Positions 21,298 through 31,373 of a stretch of DNA of 53,453 nt are shown piece by piece. Location: positions 1 through 53,453 of the forward strand of contig PWLF01000193.1 of NCBI GenBank assembly GCA_003559475.1. The letters run 5' to 3'. How positions within the stretch are numbered: position 1 is the stretch's first letter; the number at the start of each line of letters is the position of its first letter. Source of the stretch: Bacteroidales bacterium. Lineage in GTDB: Bacteria; Bacteroidota; Bacteroidia; Bacteroidales; UBA7960. The notes below the pieces were generated by a model, which ran no database searches, was not told where the DNA came from, and saw nothing but the letters and a program-made list of their open reading frames with translations. The position numbers and the translations under genes were made by a program.

Positions 21298-22587
21298 ATG
21301 AGTTTCAAATTTAAGAAAATATTTGGTAATGAAGTCTTTAAGAATATAATGACTTTGTTTTCGGGTTCTACTTTGGCTCAACTTATTCCTTTTTTGATAT
21401 ATCCTCTACTTTCAAGGTTATATACTCCGGAAGAGTTTGGCACATTAGCATTATTTTCATCTTTAATGGTAATATTATCAATTTTTTCAACGCTTAAGTA
21501 TGATTTGGCGATAATGTTGCCTGAAGAAAAGGGAAAAGCAATTAATATTGCCGGGTTTTGTTTGTTTTTTATTGGTGTTTTTTGGGTATTGATTTCGGTT
21601 ATAGTGTTAATTTTCGGGAATCAGATTACGCAAATTTTGGGTGATGAGGGGCTGTACCCATGGATTTATTTATTGCCGTTTTCGGTAGTCTTCTTTTCTT
21701 CTTTTCAGGTATTAACTGCCGTTATGAACAGGCAAAAATCCTACACTGCAATGGCCACGAGCAGAGTGCTTCAAAGTATTACTGCCTCAGGAACAAAACT
21801 AAGTGGCGGATTCTTAAAATTCGGTAGTGTTGGCTTAATAATTGGTTCAGTATTTGGACATTTAGTCTCGTCGGCATATTTATTTATTCGTTTTATTAAA
21901 TCAAATAAAAATTGGCTGAAAATCATATCAAAGAGAACAATTAAGGAACAACTAATTAAATATAATAGATTTCCAAAGTTCTCTATGCTTCATTTTTTAT
22001 TTAACTCTTTGTCTGCAGCTCTGCCGATATTTATATTCACTCGATTTTTTACAGGGCATGATACAGGATTATATTCAATGAGTTATAATCTCATTTTTAT
22101 TCCTGTTTCATTGTTTTCAGGTGCAGTTGGACAAGTATTATATCAAAATATATCGGAGAAATTTAATTTAAAACAAAGATTAACGCCACTTGTTAAAGAT
22201 ACGACTATAACTATTGCATTAGTTTTTTTAATTCCGTTTGCTGTTTTGTTTGTTTTTTCTCCTGCTATTCTTGGTTTTGTTTTGGGCGAAGAGTGGTCAA
22301 CATCCGGTGAATATCAAAGAATAATATTGCCCTGGCTGTTTATGGTGCTTCTTTCAGCTCCGCTTTCTTTTATTCCTAATATTTTTGGAAGACAGAAGAA
22401 GACAATGTTGATAGAATTTGTTAGTTTTGTGTTTAGGTTTATAGCTTTATATGTTGGGGCCTATTTTAATGATATTTTATTAGGGTTGGTTTTATTTTCA
22501 ATAGTCAGCTTTACTAAAGTAAGCTATTATACATATTGGTGTTTTTATTTGTTGATTTCTTTTGATAAAAAAATAAGTAAAGAATGA
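21298..22587 (+). CDS. Polysaccharide flippase (Wzx/MATE-like)
   Basis: 429 aa multi-pass membrane protein; TLFSGSTLAQLIPFLIYPLLSRLYTPEEFGTLALFSS is a typical Wzx N-terminus. Confidence 0.9.
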   Translation: MSFKFKKIFGNEVFKNIMTLFSGSTLAQLIPFLIYPLLSRLYTPEEFGTLALFSSLMVILSIFSTLKYDLAIMLPEEKGKAINIAGFCLFFIGVFWVLISVIVLIFGNQITQILGDEGLYPWIYLLPFSVVFFSSFQVLTAVMNRQKSYTAMATSRVLQSITASGTKLSGGFLKFGSVGLIIGSVFGHLVSSAYLFIRFIKSNKNWLKIISKRTIKEQLIKYNRFPKFSMLHFLFNSLSAALPIFIFTRFFTGHDTGLYSMSYNLIFIPVSLFSGAVGQVLYQNISEKFNLKQRLTPLVKDTTITIALVFLIPFAVLFVFSPAILGFVLGEEWSTSGEYQRIILPWLFMVLLSAPLSFIPNIFGRQKKTMLIEFVSFVFRFIALYVGAYFNDILLGLVLFSIVSFTKVSYYTYWCFYLLISFDKKISKE

Positions 22588-23753
22588 AGGTTTTAGTTAT
22601 CCCTTCCTGGTATCCTCCTGACGGGGGTTCTTTTTTTCGTGAGCAAAGCGAAGCAATTGCTCAACAAGGCGTCAAGATTGATGTTTTGTCATTAAGAATA
22701 AAAGGGATTAAAGATATTTTCAAAAATCCCTTGTTGATAAAAAAACGCAATATATTAAAGAATAAAGAGGATAACCTTAATGTCTTCAGAGCAGTGTTTT
22801 TTAAATATCCTTTGACAGAAAAATATAATATCAAGCCCTGGTCGAAAAAATTGTTGCGTATTTTTGAAAGATATGTCAAAAAGGAAGGATATCCTGATGT
22901 TATTCATATTCATAGTTGCCTTTGGGCAGGTTATGCAGCGTCAATGATTGCAAAAAAATATAATATCCCTTATGTTTTAACAGAACATAGAAGCAGGTTT
23001 GTTGAAAATAATGTTTTTGCTCAAAAAAAGGTTAAACCGTTTCATGTTGAATGTGTTAAAAAGTCACTAAAAGATGCTTCAAAAATTATTCTCGTAAGCG
23101 AAAAGTTAAAAAAAACTTTATTGAATATAGAACCGGAAATTGGTAATCGCACAATAGTTATTCCCAATTTTATTGATACCGGTTTTTTCAAGCCAAATGA
23201 TATTGAATTGCCAAAGCGTCCATTTGTGTTTTTTAGTCTTGGAAACTTAGTTTATACCAAAGGTATGGATATTTTAATTAAAGCTTTTGCCATTTTAAAA
23301 CAAAATTATAAGCAAGATGTTTTGTTGAAGATAGGAGGTGGCGGAAATGAGTTATCTAAGTTGAAGAAGTTAACTGCCAAATATGGATTGATGCAGGATA
23401 TTGATTTTAAAGGCAGTTTAACAAGGCAGCAGGTGGTTGATGAGATGAATAATTCTCATGCTTTTGTCCTTGCTACAAGATTTGAAGCGTTTGGAGTTGT
23501 TCTTATTGAAGCAATGTCTTGTGGATTGCCTGTTGTTTGCACAAAATCAGGAGGCCCGGAAAATATAATCAATCCTGAAAACGGATATATAGTGCCGGTA
23601 AATGCCCCAACTGAATTGGCAATTGCAATGCAATCAATGATTGAAAATTACAGTAATTTTGATAAAGAAAAAATCAGAGATGATGTTATTGAAAAGTATG
23701 GTCAGGATAATGTTGCCAATAGAGTTATTAGTGTCTATAAAGAGTTAGTTTGA
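22584..23753 (+). CDS. Glycosyltransferase family 4 protein
   Basis: 389 aa; VIPSWYPPDGGSFFREQ, HSHLW-like HIHSCLWAG, LATRFEAFGVVLIEAMSCGLPVVCTKSGGPENI; 4-bp ATGA overlap with the upstream gene. Confidence 0.93.
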   Translation: MKVLVIPSWYPPDGGSFFREQSEAIAQQGVKIDVLSLRIKGIKDIFKNPLLIKKRNILKNKEDNLNVFRAVFFKYPLTEKYNIKPWSKKLLRIFERYVKKEGYPDVIHIHSCLWAGYAASMIAKKYNIPYVLTEHRSRFVENNVFAQKKVKPFHVECVKKSLKDASKIILVSEKLKKTLLNIEPEIGNRTIVIPNFIDTGFFKPNDIELPKRPFVFFSLGNLVYTKGMDILIKAFAILKQNYKQDVLLKIGGGGNELSKLKKLTAKYGLMQDIDFKGSLTRQQVVDEMNNSHAFVLATRFEAFGVVLIEAMSCGLPVVCTKSGGPENIINPENGYIVPVNAPTELAIAMQSMIENYSNFDKEKIRDDVIEKYGQDNVANRVISVYKELV

Positions 23754-25345
23754 TGATTGATGTCAGGTTAAAATATAATCATGGATATAAATGGCATTCA
23801 TATAAAAATATAAGTGCTAAAGGTTATCTTTTTGATAGTAAAGGGGAATTATGGAAAGGGGAGAAGCTTCCGCAGTTTTTTAGCGATTGCATGAATGTTG
23901 AAAGTTTTAAGAAAAAGCTTGAAGAAAGCAATGGGCTTTTTAGCGTAGTGATTAAAGAAGATGCTTTCTTGTTGGCGGCAGTTGATAAAATTAGAATGTT
24001 CCCGCTTTTTTATAAAATATCAAATTCAGATATTACTTTATCTGACAAATCTGAAATTTTTGCAGAGAACTTTTCTTTAAATCAGTTGTCTGTTCCGGAA
24101 TTCCTTTCTTTAGGATTTGTTTCAAGCAACGAAACTTTAATAGAAAATGTTTGTCAGATAGAAGCCGGTCAATTACTTTTATTTGAAAAAAATCAACATA
24201 GATCATTATGGTATGATAAGGTTGAAGGTAATGATGTTCGTGAAAAAGATTATCAAAAAAACGAAAAATGCCTTATTGAAAAAATTGAAGAGATGTTTTT
24301 TCGTACAAGCAAACTTCTTTCCAACAGAAAAATTGCAGTTCCCCTTAGTGGTGGTTATGATAGCAGATTGATAGCTTTGATGCTGAAAAAAAACGGGTTT
24401 GAGAATGTGCTTTGTTTTTCTTATGGAAGAAAAGATAATCCTGAATCTGTTATCTCGGAAAAGATTGCAAGAAAACTCGGATTTCAATGGGAGTTTGTCG
24501 AATACAATAAAGATATTTATGATAATTATCTTAATGAAAAAGATTTTAATGACTTTGCTGTTTTTTCTTCAAATTTCTGCTCAATGCCTTTTTTGCAGGA
24601 ATACTTCGCTGTAAAATATCTGAAAGAAAATAATTTTATTGATGAAAATACTGTTTTTGTGCCCGGCCATTCTATCGGCTCAATGGTTGGGGGCTCAACA
24701 ACACCTGAAAAAAGTAATAAGGAAAATATTGATGATATTACAAGTGTAATTTTTAATGATAATTATATTTTAAATAAAGTGTCGAAAGATTCAAAATTCA
24801 AACTTATTAATAAGATAAAATCTCATCAATTAAAACTGTTTAACAGTGATTTTTCAAGCAGTATTGATTTGTTTTTGAATTGGAGTATGAAGGAGCGACA
24901 GGCAAAATTTGTGGGTAACTCAACAAATGTATATAATTGGTTTGGATTTGAACATACTTTGCCTTTTATAAACTTGGATTTTGTCAAATTTTATGCTTCA
25001 ATGAGTCCTGATTTTATATACTACAAAAAGTTTTATGCGGATGTTCTGAGAAGCAAATATTTCCTTCCTAATAGCTTGTTATTAGATAAAGAAATTCAGC
25101 CAAAACCTGCTGATTTTAAAAAACATGCCGTCAAAAAAAGATTTAAAGCTATAGTCCCAAAATCCATATTAAAAAAGAAACTTGCAAAATATGATACAAT
25201 ATGTTATAATGAGCTTACTAAAAAAATGGAAAAACAATTAGACAACGATAATGTTATAGTTAAAAGGTCTTTTAACAGTTATAATGAAATAATTGTAAAA
25301 TGGTTTGTTGATTTTTTGAAAAAGAAGTATAATGTGGATTTATAA
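23750..25345 (+). CDS. Asparagine synthase-like protein with degenerate N-terminal GATase domain
   Basis: 531 aa; PP-loop VPLSGGYDSRLIALMLKKNGF and GLL/GFV architecture; start likely at ATG 23753; no N-terminal MCG nucleophile. Confidence 0.8.
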   Translation: MMIDVRLKYNHGYKWHSYKNISAKGYLFDSKGELWKGEKLPQFFSDCMNVESFKKKLEESNGLFSVVIKEDAFLLAAVDKIRMFPLFYKISNSDITLSDKSEIFAENFSLNQLSVPEFLSLGFVSSNETLIENVCQIEAGQLLLFEKNQHRSLWYDKVEGNDVREKDYQKNEKCLIEKIEEMFFRTSKLLSNRKIAVPLSGGYDSRLIALMLKKNGFENVLCFSYGRKDNPESVISEKIARKLGFQWEFVEYNKDIYDNYLNEKDFNDFAVFSSNFCSMPFLQEYFAVKYLKENNFIDENTVFVPGHSIGSMVGGSTTPEKSNKENIDDITSVIFNDNYILNKVSKDSKFKLINKIKSHQLKLFNSDFSSSIDLFLNWSMKERQAKFVGNSTNVYNWFGFEHTLPFINLDFVKFYASMSPDFIYYKKFYADVLRSKYFLPNSLLLDKEIQPKPADFKKHAVKKRFKAIVPKSILKKKLAKYDTICYNELTKKMEKQLDNDNVIVKRSFNSYNEIIVKWFVDFLKKKYNVDL

Positions 25346-25347
25346 TT

Positions 25348-25950
25348 TTGGAAATGATAAGTGCAAAAAATATATCCGTGTCCTATAATAATACTAATGT
25401 TATTCAAAATTTATCTTTTGATATCGGATTGGGAGATCATGCTTGTTTTTTCGGTCCGTCAGGCAGAGGAAAGTCGTCATTGTTGAAAATGCTTCAGGGG
25501 TATTTAGTGCCATCAACCGGTTATGTTAAAATAAAAGACATGGAGTTAAATCCGGTCAATATTAAAAATGTCAGGTCTTTGATGGCTTATATCCCTCAAA
25601 ATATAAATTTACCTACCGATAATGGCAGTGAGTTATTAAAGATGATGGATGCGTCAAAACGGGTTGAGAAAGTTGAATACTTTATTAACAGACTTGGAAT
25701 GTCTCTTGAAATGATTGAAAGCAGGTTTGATGAGATTAGCGGAGGACAAAAACAGCGAATAGTAATTGCTTTATGCTTATCGCTTGACAAAGAAATAGTA
25801 TTGTTTGATGAACCAACATCTTCTCTTGATTCAAATTCGATTAAAAAACTTTTAGATGTTATCAAAGAAGATATGAAGGATAAAACGGTTATTTCTGCGT
25901 CTCATAATTCTGAATGGATAAATTCGGCATCAAAAAAAATATATATTTAA
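25348..25950 (+). CDS. ABC transporter ATP-binding protein (FetA/YbbL-like)
   Basis: 200 aa; GPSGRGKSSLLKMLQG, ISGGQKQRIVIALCLSLDKEIVLFDEPTSSLDS; directly upstream of a FetB-like permease. Confidence 0.85.
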   Translation: MEMISAKNISVSYNNTNVIQNLSFDIGLGDHACFFGPSGRGKSSLLKMLQGYLVPSTGYVKIKDMELNPVNIKNVRSLMAYIPQNINLPTDNGSELLKMMDASKRVEKVEYFINRLGMSLEMIESRFDEISGGQKQRIVIALCLSLDKEIVLFDEPTSSLDSNSIKKLLDVIKEDMKDKTVISASHNSEWINSASKKIYI

Positions 25951-25960
25951 AAGTAAGATT

Positions 25961-26755
25961 ATGGCTGATATTGGCTTTTGGGATTTGGCTTTTGGATTTA
26001 CTATATTGGCAATACCATTATTTGTATTTATTTATTATAAAGTAAAGCTGGTAAATGATTTGCTTGTTAGTGTTATCAGGATGATAGCACAACTCTTTTT
26101 AGTTGCGGTTTACCTTGAATGGATATTTGAGATGAACAATGCATTAATAAATTCTTTATGGTTAGTGATAATGGTTATAGTTGGTGCCGGCACAACCGTT
26201 TACAGAGTAAAACTTAACTGGAAAGTATTTTTGATACCTTTTATAATAGCAGGACTTATTTCTATTACAATAATTGATCTTTTCTTTATTGGTCTGGTAA
26301 TCAGGTTAGATTATTTTTTTGATGCAAGATATTTAATTCCGATATCCGGTATGATACTTGGTAATTCAATGAATCATAATATAGTCGGATTAACTGCCTA
26401 CTTTGATGGATTATCTAAAAGCAAGGAGCTTTATTACTTTATTCTGACTAATAGCGGCAGCAGAAAGCAAGCTGTGCGCCCTTATATTCAGGAAGCGATA
26501 AGAAAAGGACTTAATCCTATGCTGGCTAATATGTCGGTAGTTGGCTTGATATCTTTGCCGGGCATGATGACAGGGCAAATTTTAGGTGGTGCGACTCCGG
26601 TTACTGCAATAAAATATCAAATAATGATTATGGTGGCAATATTGGCAGGTTGCACGCTAATCCTTATATTGAGTATTTTATATTCGAATTTTCTGGTTTT
26701 TGATTCGTATGGAAATATTAAAAATATTAGGTCAATTAATAAAAACAATAATTAA
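25961..26755 (+). CDS. UPF0014/FetB (YbbM)-like ABC transporter permease
   Basis: 264 aa; GMILGNSMN, REAIRKGLNPM-like QEAIRKGLNPMLANMSVVGLISLPGMMTGQILGGATPVTAIKYQIMIM hallmark. Confidence 0.9.
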   Translation: MADIGFWDLAFGFTILAIPLFVFIYYKVKLVNDLLVSVIRMIAQLFLVAVYLEWIFEMNNALINSLWLVIMVIVGAGTTVYRVKLNWKVFLIPFIIAGLISITIIDLFFIGLVIRLDYFFDARYLIPISGMILGNSMNHNIVGLTAYFDGLSKSKELYYFILTNSGSRKQAVRPYIQEAIRKGLNPMLANMSVVGLISLPGMMTGQILGGATPVTAIKYQIMIMVAILAGCTLILILSILYSNFLVFDSYGNIKNIRSINKNNN

Positions 26756-27071
26756 CTTCTAATGCCTGTGTATCTTAATATAAGAGGCATAGTAAAGCTT
26801 AGTTTTAACACGTTGAGTATTTAGCTATTTAATTAGGTATAATTATTTAGTTTAGTTTTTTTAATTTTTCCAATAATTTTGTTTTTTAAAGCAAAATTTC
26901 GCCATAATAATATAAAATGGCGTAAAAATTGCACTATGTTTTTAAAAAAAAGCTTATATTTGAGTTTTATTATATGGTTTGATGTAACCAACGAAATCAG
27001 ATAATTTATAAATAATCAATTAATTGGCTTTTTTAATAAAATGGTAATTCTTATTAATTAAAAATTATATA

Positions 27072-29015
27072 ATGAATAAATTAGTTTTTATTTTTATTTT
27101 GGCTTTGTTTTTTTCGGCTAATGATGTTTCTTCTCAGGAATCAGGGAGGGAATTAACTACATCTATACGAAGAGCTGAGCAAGCGTATTCAAATGCCTTT
27201 AATCAATTGCGTATGAGAAATGTGCAAGGGGCTAAAAAAGAGTTTCTCAGGGCTATAGAGATTGATCCTTATTTTGTTGAACCTTATGTCGTTTTAGGAG
27301 AACTCTCTTTTGATACTCGTGAGTATGAAAAATGTATTGAATATAATAGAGAGGCTATTAGAATAGATAAGGATTTTTATCCTAATAAGCACTATTACCT
27401 TTCTATTTGTAAATTAAGAACAGGTGATTACGAGAATTCAAAGTCTCGTATAAAAACTTTTTTACAATATGAGGATATAAGTGAAGGTATGGAGAGTAGA
27501 GCTGAAGCTATACTAGAAACTTGCAGGTTTGCTATTGAAGCTAAGAAAAATCCCGTACCTTTTGACCCTATAAATATTGGAGACAATATTAATACAGAAA
27601 ATGCTGAATATAGTCCGTCTCTAACTGCTGATGAGAGTACTATATATTTTACCAGAAAAAGGCAGAGGGAAACAAAATCTGTTTTTGAATCTGCAGATTT
27701 TGAAGATTTATACTCCAGTGTTAAGGTAGATGGTGTATGGCAACCGGCTGAAAATATTGGCTCTCCGGTTAATACATCAAACAATGAAGGGTTTTTAAGC
27801 ATATCGGCTGATGGTCAACATCTTTTTTATACAGCTTGTAATCGTCCTGAAGGTGTTGGTAGCTGTGATATCTATTATTCGCGACGAAGAGGTGGAAAGT
27901 GGGATGAGCCTGAAAATATGGGAACACCTGTTAATAGCAGCAGGTGGGATTCTCAGCCAAGTTCTACAGCTGATGGGAAAATTTTATACTTCTCAAGTGC
28001 CAGAGCCGGTAGTTTTGGAGAAATGGATATTTGGAGAACGGAGTTTAATGAACAGGATTCAACATGGAAAACGCCTGTAAACTTAGGCACTGTTATCAAT
28101 ACAACTGGAAGTGAAATGTCGCCCTTTATTCACCCTGATGATCAAACATTGTATTTCGCATCTGACGGACATCAAGGAATGGGTGGTTTGGATATCTTTT
28201 ACTCAAGGAGAGGAGAGGATGGTAAATGGCAAAAACCGGTTAACCTTGGTTATCCAATTAATACTCATAGAGATGAATTTGCACTATTTGTAGGAGCAAG
28301 CGGAAAGACAGCTTATTTTGCATCAGATTTTGAACAAGAAACAGGGCAAACAGATATTTATTATTTTGAGCTTTATGAAGAAGCCAGACCTGACCCGCTT
28401 ACATACATGAGAGGGAAAGTCTATGATAAATATACAGGAGAGCCCCTGGAGGCTAATTTTGAAGTTATTGACCTAAAAACCGACAGAGTGATTATTACCT
28501 CATCATCGGATGAAACCGATGGAAGCTTTTTGATCTCTATACCTACGGGAGTTAACGTAGGTATTAATGCTTCAAAAGAAGGATATTTGTTCTTCTCTGA
28601 GAATTTTTCTTTTGATAAAGCTTATACAGGAATCGAGCCATATCACGCAGATATACCGCTTAGACCTATTAAAACCGGAGAATCTACTATACTTAGAAAT
28701 ATTTTCTTTGAGTATGATAAATATGAACTAAAACCGGAGTCTAAAGCTGAACTTAACAGGCTTGTTGAAATGCTAAAGAACAACCCTGATGTTAATATTG
28801 AAATAGGTGGGCATACTGACAGCATAGGATCTTATGAATATAATATTAATCTATCGTTAAATAGAGCCAAGAGCGTCTATAACTATCTTGTTGAAAAAGG
28901 AATAAGTTCAGAAAGACTCAAATATAAAGGTTATGCTGATACAAAGCCTGTTGATACCAATGAAACGGAGGAAGGTAGAGCAAATAATCGGCGTACTGAA
29001 TTTACTATACTTTAG
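27072..29015 (+). CDS. OmpA family protein with TPR and WD40-like (PD40) repeats
   Basis: 647 aa; signal peptide, TPR-like N-terminus, repeated SADGQHLFYTACN/ADGKILYFSSARAGSFGEMDIWR, C-terminal FFEYDKYELKPES...IEIGGHTDSIGS...NRRTEF. Confidence 0.92.
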   Translation: MNKLVFIFILALFFSANDVSSQESGRELTTSIRRAEQAYSNAFNQLRMRNVQGAKKEFLRAIEIDPYFVEPYVVLGELSFDTREYEKCIEYNREAIRIDKDFYPNKHYYLSICKLRTGDYENSKSRIKTFLQYEDISEGMESRAEAILETCRFAIEAKKNPVPFDPINIGDNINTENAEYSPSLTADESTIYFTRKRQRETKSVFESADFEDLYSSVKVDGVWQPAENIGSPVNTSNNEGFLSISADGQHLFYTACNRPEGVGSCDIYYSRRRGGKWDEPENMGTPVNSSRWDSQPSSTADGKILYFSSARAGSFGEMDIWRTEFNEQDSTWKTPVNLGTVINTTGSEMSPFIHPDDQTLYFASDGHQGMGGLDIFYSRRGEDGKWQKPVNLGYPINTHRDEFALFVGASGKTAYFASDFEQETGQTDIYYFELYEEARPDPLTYMRGKVYDKYTGEPLEANFEVIDLKTDRVIITSSSDETDGSFLISIPTGVNVGINASKEGYLFFSENFSFDKAYTGIEPYHADIPLRPIKTGESTILRNIFFEYDKYELKPESKAELNRLVEMLKNNPDVNIEIGGHTDSIGSYEYNINLSLNRAKSVYNYLVEKGISSERLKYKGYADTKPVDTNETEEGRANNRRTEFTIL

Positions 29016-29047
29016 TGAAATTAATGATTAAAAATTAAAGCTTTTTT

Positions 29048-29803
29048 ATGTCTGGAAGATTTGAAAATAAAGATAACTTGTACTATATTAATTTAGAAAA
29101 AATTCTTTTTTTGGATGTTGAAACAGTGCCAATGTGTTTTGAGTTTAAGGATTTGCCCGATAAGTTCAAGCCTTTATGGCAAAAGAAAATGAAAACTATT
29201 AGTAAACAAGAAGAAAAAACTCCTGAAGAGTTATACTTTGAAAAAGCAGGAATATATGCTGAGTTTGGTAAAATTGTTTGCATTTCTGTCGGATTTTTTA
29301 GAATCCTTGATGATAACACAAAAACTTTCAGAGTAAAATCATTTTCAAATGATGATGAAAAGGTAATTTTGGAAGAATTTAAATGTTTATTAGAAAATCA
29401 TTTTAATAGTGAAGATAATTTGTTGTGCGGGCATAATGGCAAGGAATTCGATTTTCCATATATTTCCAGGCGTATGCTTGTTAATGGTATTCTTTTGCCT
29501 GATATGCTAAATAACTTTGCAAAAAAACCATGGCAAACAAAATTTATTGACACTATGGAACTGTGGAAATTTGGTGATTATAAGAATTATACTTCTCTGA
29601 ATTTGCTAGCAGCTGTTTTTGATATTCCAACACCAAAAGATGATATATCAGGAGAGGATGTAGCTGAAGTTTACTGGAAAGAAAATAATCTTCCTCGCAT
29701 AGCCCATTATTGTAATAAGGATGTTATAACTACAGCCAGATTATTTCTTAAATTCAGAGGAGAAGAAACCCTTAGTGATGATAATATAATTGTTGCAGAA
29801 TAA
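29048..29803 (+). CDS. Predicted 3'-5' exonuclease, PolB-like (DEDD superfamily)
   Basis: 251 aa; ILFLDVETVP, CGHNGKEFDFPYISRRML, YCNKDVITTARLFLKF. Confidence 0.85.
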   Translation: MSGRFENKDNLYYINLEKILFLDVETVPMCFEFKDLPDKFKPLWQKKMKTISKQEEKTPEELYFEKAGIYAEFGKIVCISVGFFRILDDNTKTFRVKSFSNDDEKVILEEFKCLLENHFNSEDNLLCGHNGKEFDFPYISRRMLVNGILLPDMLNNFAKKPWQTKFIDTMELWKFGDYKNYTSLNLLAAVFDIPTPKDDISGEDVAEVYWKENNLPRIAHYCNKDVITTARLFLKFRGEETLSDDNIIVAE

Positions 29804-29833
29804 ATATTTTTATTAATTTAAAATTTATTGATT

Positions 29834-30022
29834 ATGTATGATCTTTATTTATTATTTTTGATTGTAGGAATTATTGCTTATGTTTTAATAATTTTTACCT
29901 TTCTTACAGGTAAGAAAATTATTAAGGTTAGAAAATTTAGAACTCATAAGCATTTGGGGTTGTTTTCATTTATAGCAGCCTCTTTGCATGGGCTTTATAT
30001 GATTTATATTAACTTTTTTTAG
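29834..30022 (+). CDS. Small two-TM membrane protein with HKHLGLFSFIAASLHGLYMIY hairpin
   Basis: Track ORF 29828-30022; ATG at 29834 is the likelier start; two hydrophobic helices and three His residues. Confidence 0.6.
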   Translation: MYDLYLLFLIVGIIAYVLIIFTFLTGKKIIKVRKFRTHKHLGLFSFIAASLHGLYMIYINFF

Positions 30023-30082
30023 TTATTTTTCTTAAGTCCAAAATATTTATAAATCTATTTATTAACTTAAAATTTTATTAAA

Positions 30083-30427
30083 ATGAAAAAATTATTTTTT
30101 GTTGCTTTATTATGTTTGCCGGTAATGCTAAATGCTCATCCTCCTGGTGATATTAAACTTGGTTATGATAAAGATGAAGATGGCACTTATGTTCTTAGTA
30201 TTAATATTGAGCATAGTGTCAGGAATGTTGACAGACATTATATTGAGTCAATCACGGTAAGTATAAATGACGAGGTTTATGAAGAGCTTGAATACTCTTC
30301 TCAGCAGTCCAGTGATTCGCATAATATAAAGCTGGCACTTCCTTCAGGTATAAGTGAAGGTGATATTATAAAGGTGGATGCTGTATGCAGTAGAATAGGT
30401 TCCGATAGTGCAGAGTTTGAATTTTAA
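30083..30427 (+). CDS. Small secreted protein, desulfoferrodoxin/SOR-like beta-sandwich suspected
   Basis: 114 aa; signal peptide ending LNAHPPGDIKLGYD; NIEHSVRNVDRHYIESITVSIND segment. Confidence 0.6.
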   Translation: MKKLFFVALLCLPVMLNAHPPGDIKLGYDKDEDGTYVLSINIEHSVRNVDRHYIESITVSINDEVYEELEYSSQQSSDSHNIKLALPSGISEGDIIKVDAVCSRIGSDSAEFEF

Positions 30428-30435
30428 TATATTAT

Positions 30436-31296
30436 TCAGGGCTTACATTCGGGGTCTATTTCTTTTACATAGTTTTTTATAACGTTTAGTTTTGATGAAG
30501 TTTCAGAGCCATCAAAGCCGGAGATATCATTGTAACTTATTTTATTAATATAAGCTGTATAGTAATCATTAGCTACCGGCATATATGACCAGTGCCATTT
30601 TTCTTCCTCATAACCGCCACCTCTTTCTTTTCCATGAGGTGTGTATGGCTGACAGAATCCGTATTTTAATGCATTTTCCTGAAGCCATTGGTATATTTTT
30701 AAGCCATCACCACTTTTAAAGAAATTGTTGTTCAAACTGTTTAAATCAATGTCCGTGCCCCAATGATGCCTTGATGTGCCCGGCATTGCGCTAAAACGTA
30801 ATATTTCCAGAGCTCGCTTTGTAGGGCTTTCTATGTCTGTTGCATAAATATCTCCAAATAGTATTTGCCTGCCGTTCCACTTATTCTCCCATATTCTTTT
30901 TTGATGATCAAAAGTACGCATGGCAGAAATTATAATAAGATTAATGCCATCTTCTTGTGCAGCCTCATGCATCTTTTTAAAAGCCTCATAAGCTTCTTTG
31001 TGCATATATAAACCATCGCGGGATGAGTATATATTGCTGACTCTTGTCATTTTCGATGATTCAGCCGGAGTAACCTTTCCAAGCAAATAGTTTTTATCTA
31101 TATCAGGAACTATTTTCATATCATCTTGATTTATTTTCAAATCATTTACTTTGTTAGTATCAATTTTTTGTTCAACTTCCGAAGTTCTAAAAAAGGCTCT
31201 TTTTGCTCCTCTTTGCATTCTTGAAAGAACTAATATTACAGCAAGCAAAACTATTAATATTATAAGCCAATAGTTTACTTTGTTTTTTTTCTTCAT
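30436..31296 (-). CDS. M15 family D-alanyl-D-alanine carboxypeptidase (VanY-like)
   Basis: 286 aa; N-terminal TM, SAMRTFDHQKRIWENKW, SRHHWGTDIDLNSL, EKWHWSYMP zinc-peptidase motifs. Confidence 0.9.
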   Translation of the reverse strand: MKKKNKVNYWLIILIVLLAVILVLSRMQRGAKRAFFRTSEVEQKIDTNKVNDLKINQDDMKIVPDIDKNYLLGKVTPAESSKMTRVSNIYSSRDGLYMHKEAYEAFKKMHEAAQEDGINLIIISAMRTFDHQKRIWENKWNGRQILFGDIYATDIESPTKRALEILRFSAMPGTSRHHWGTDIDLNSLNNNFFKSGDGLKIYQWLQENALKYGFCQPYTPHGKERGGGYEEEKWHWSYMPVANDYYTAYINKISYNDISGFDGSETSSKLNVIKNYVKEIDPECKP

Positions 31297-31373
31297 TTGT
31301 AATAAAGTTAAAAGAAAGTTAAAAGATAAAAACTAAAAGTTAAATCGTAAGCTAACTACTTTAATTAAACAAC

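Noticed and set aside
26880-26930. Short hairpin TTTCGCCAT...ATGGCG upstream of the OmpA/PD40 gene
   Set aside because: Only about 6 bp of solid stem in AT-rich DNA; too weak to call a regulatory element without comparative data.
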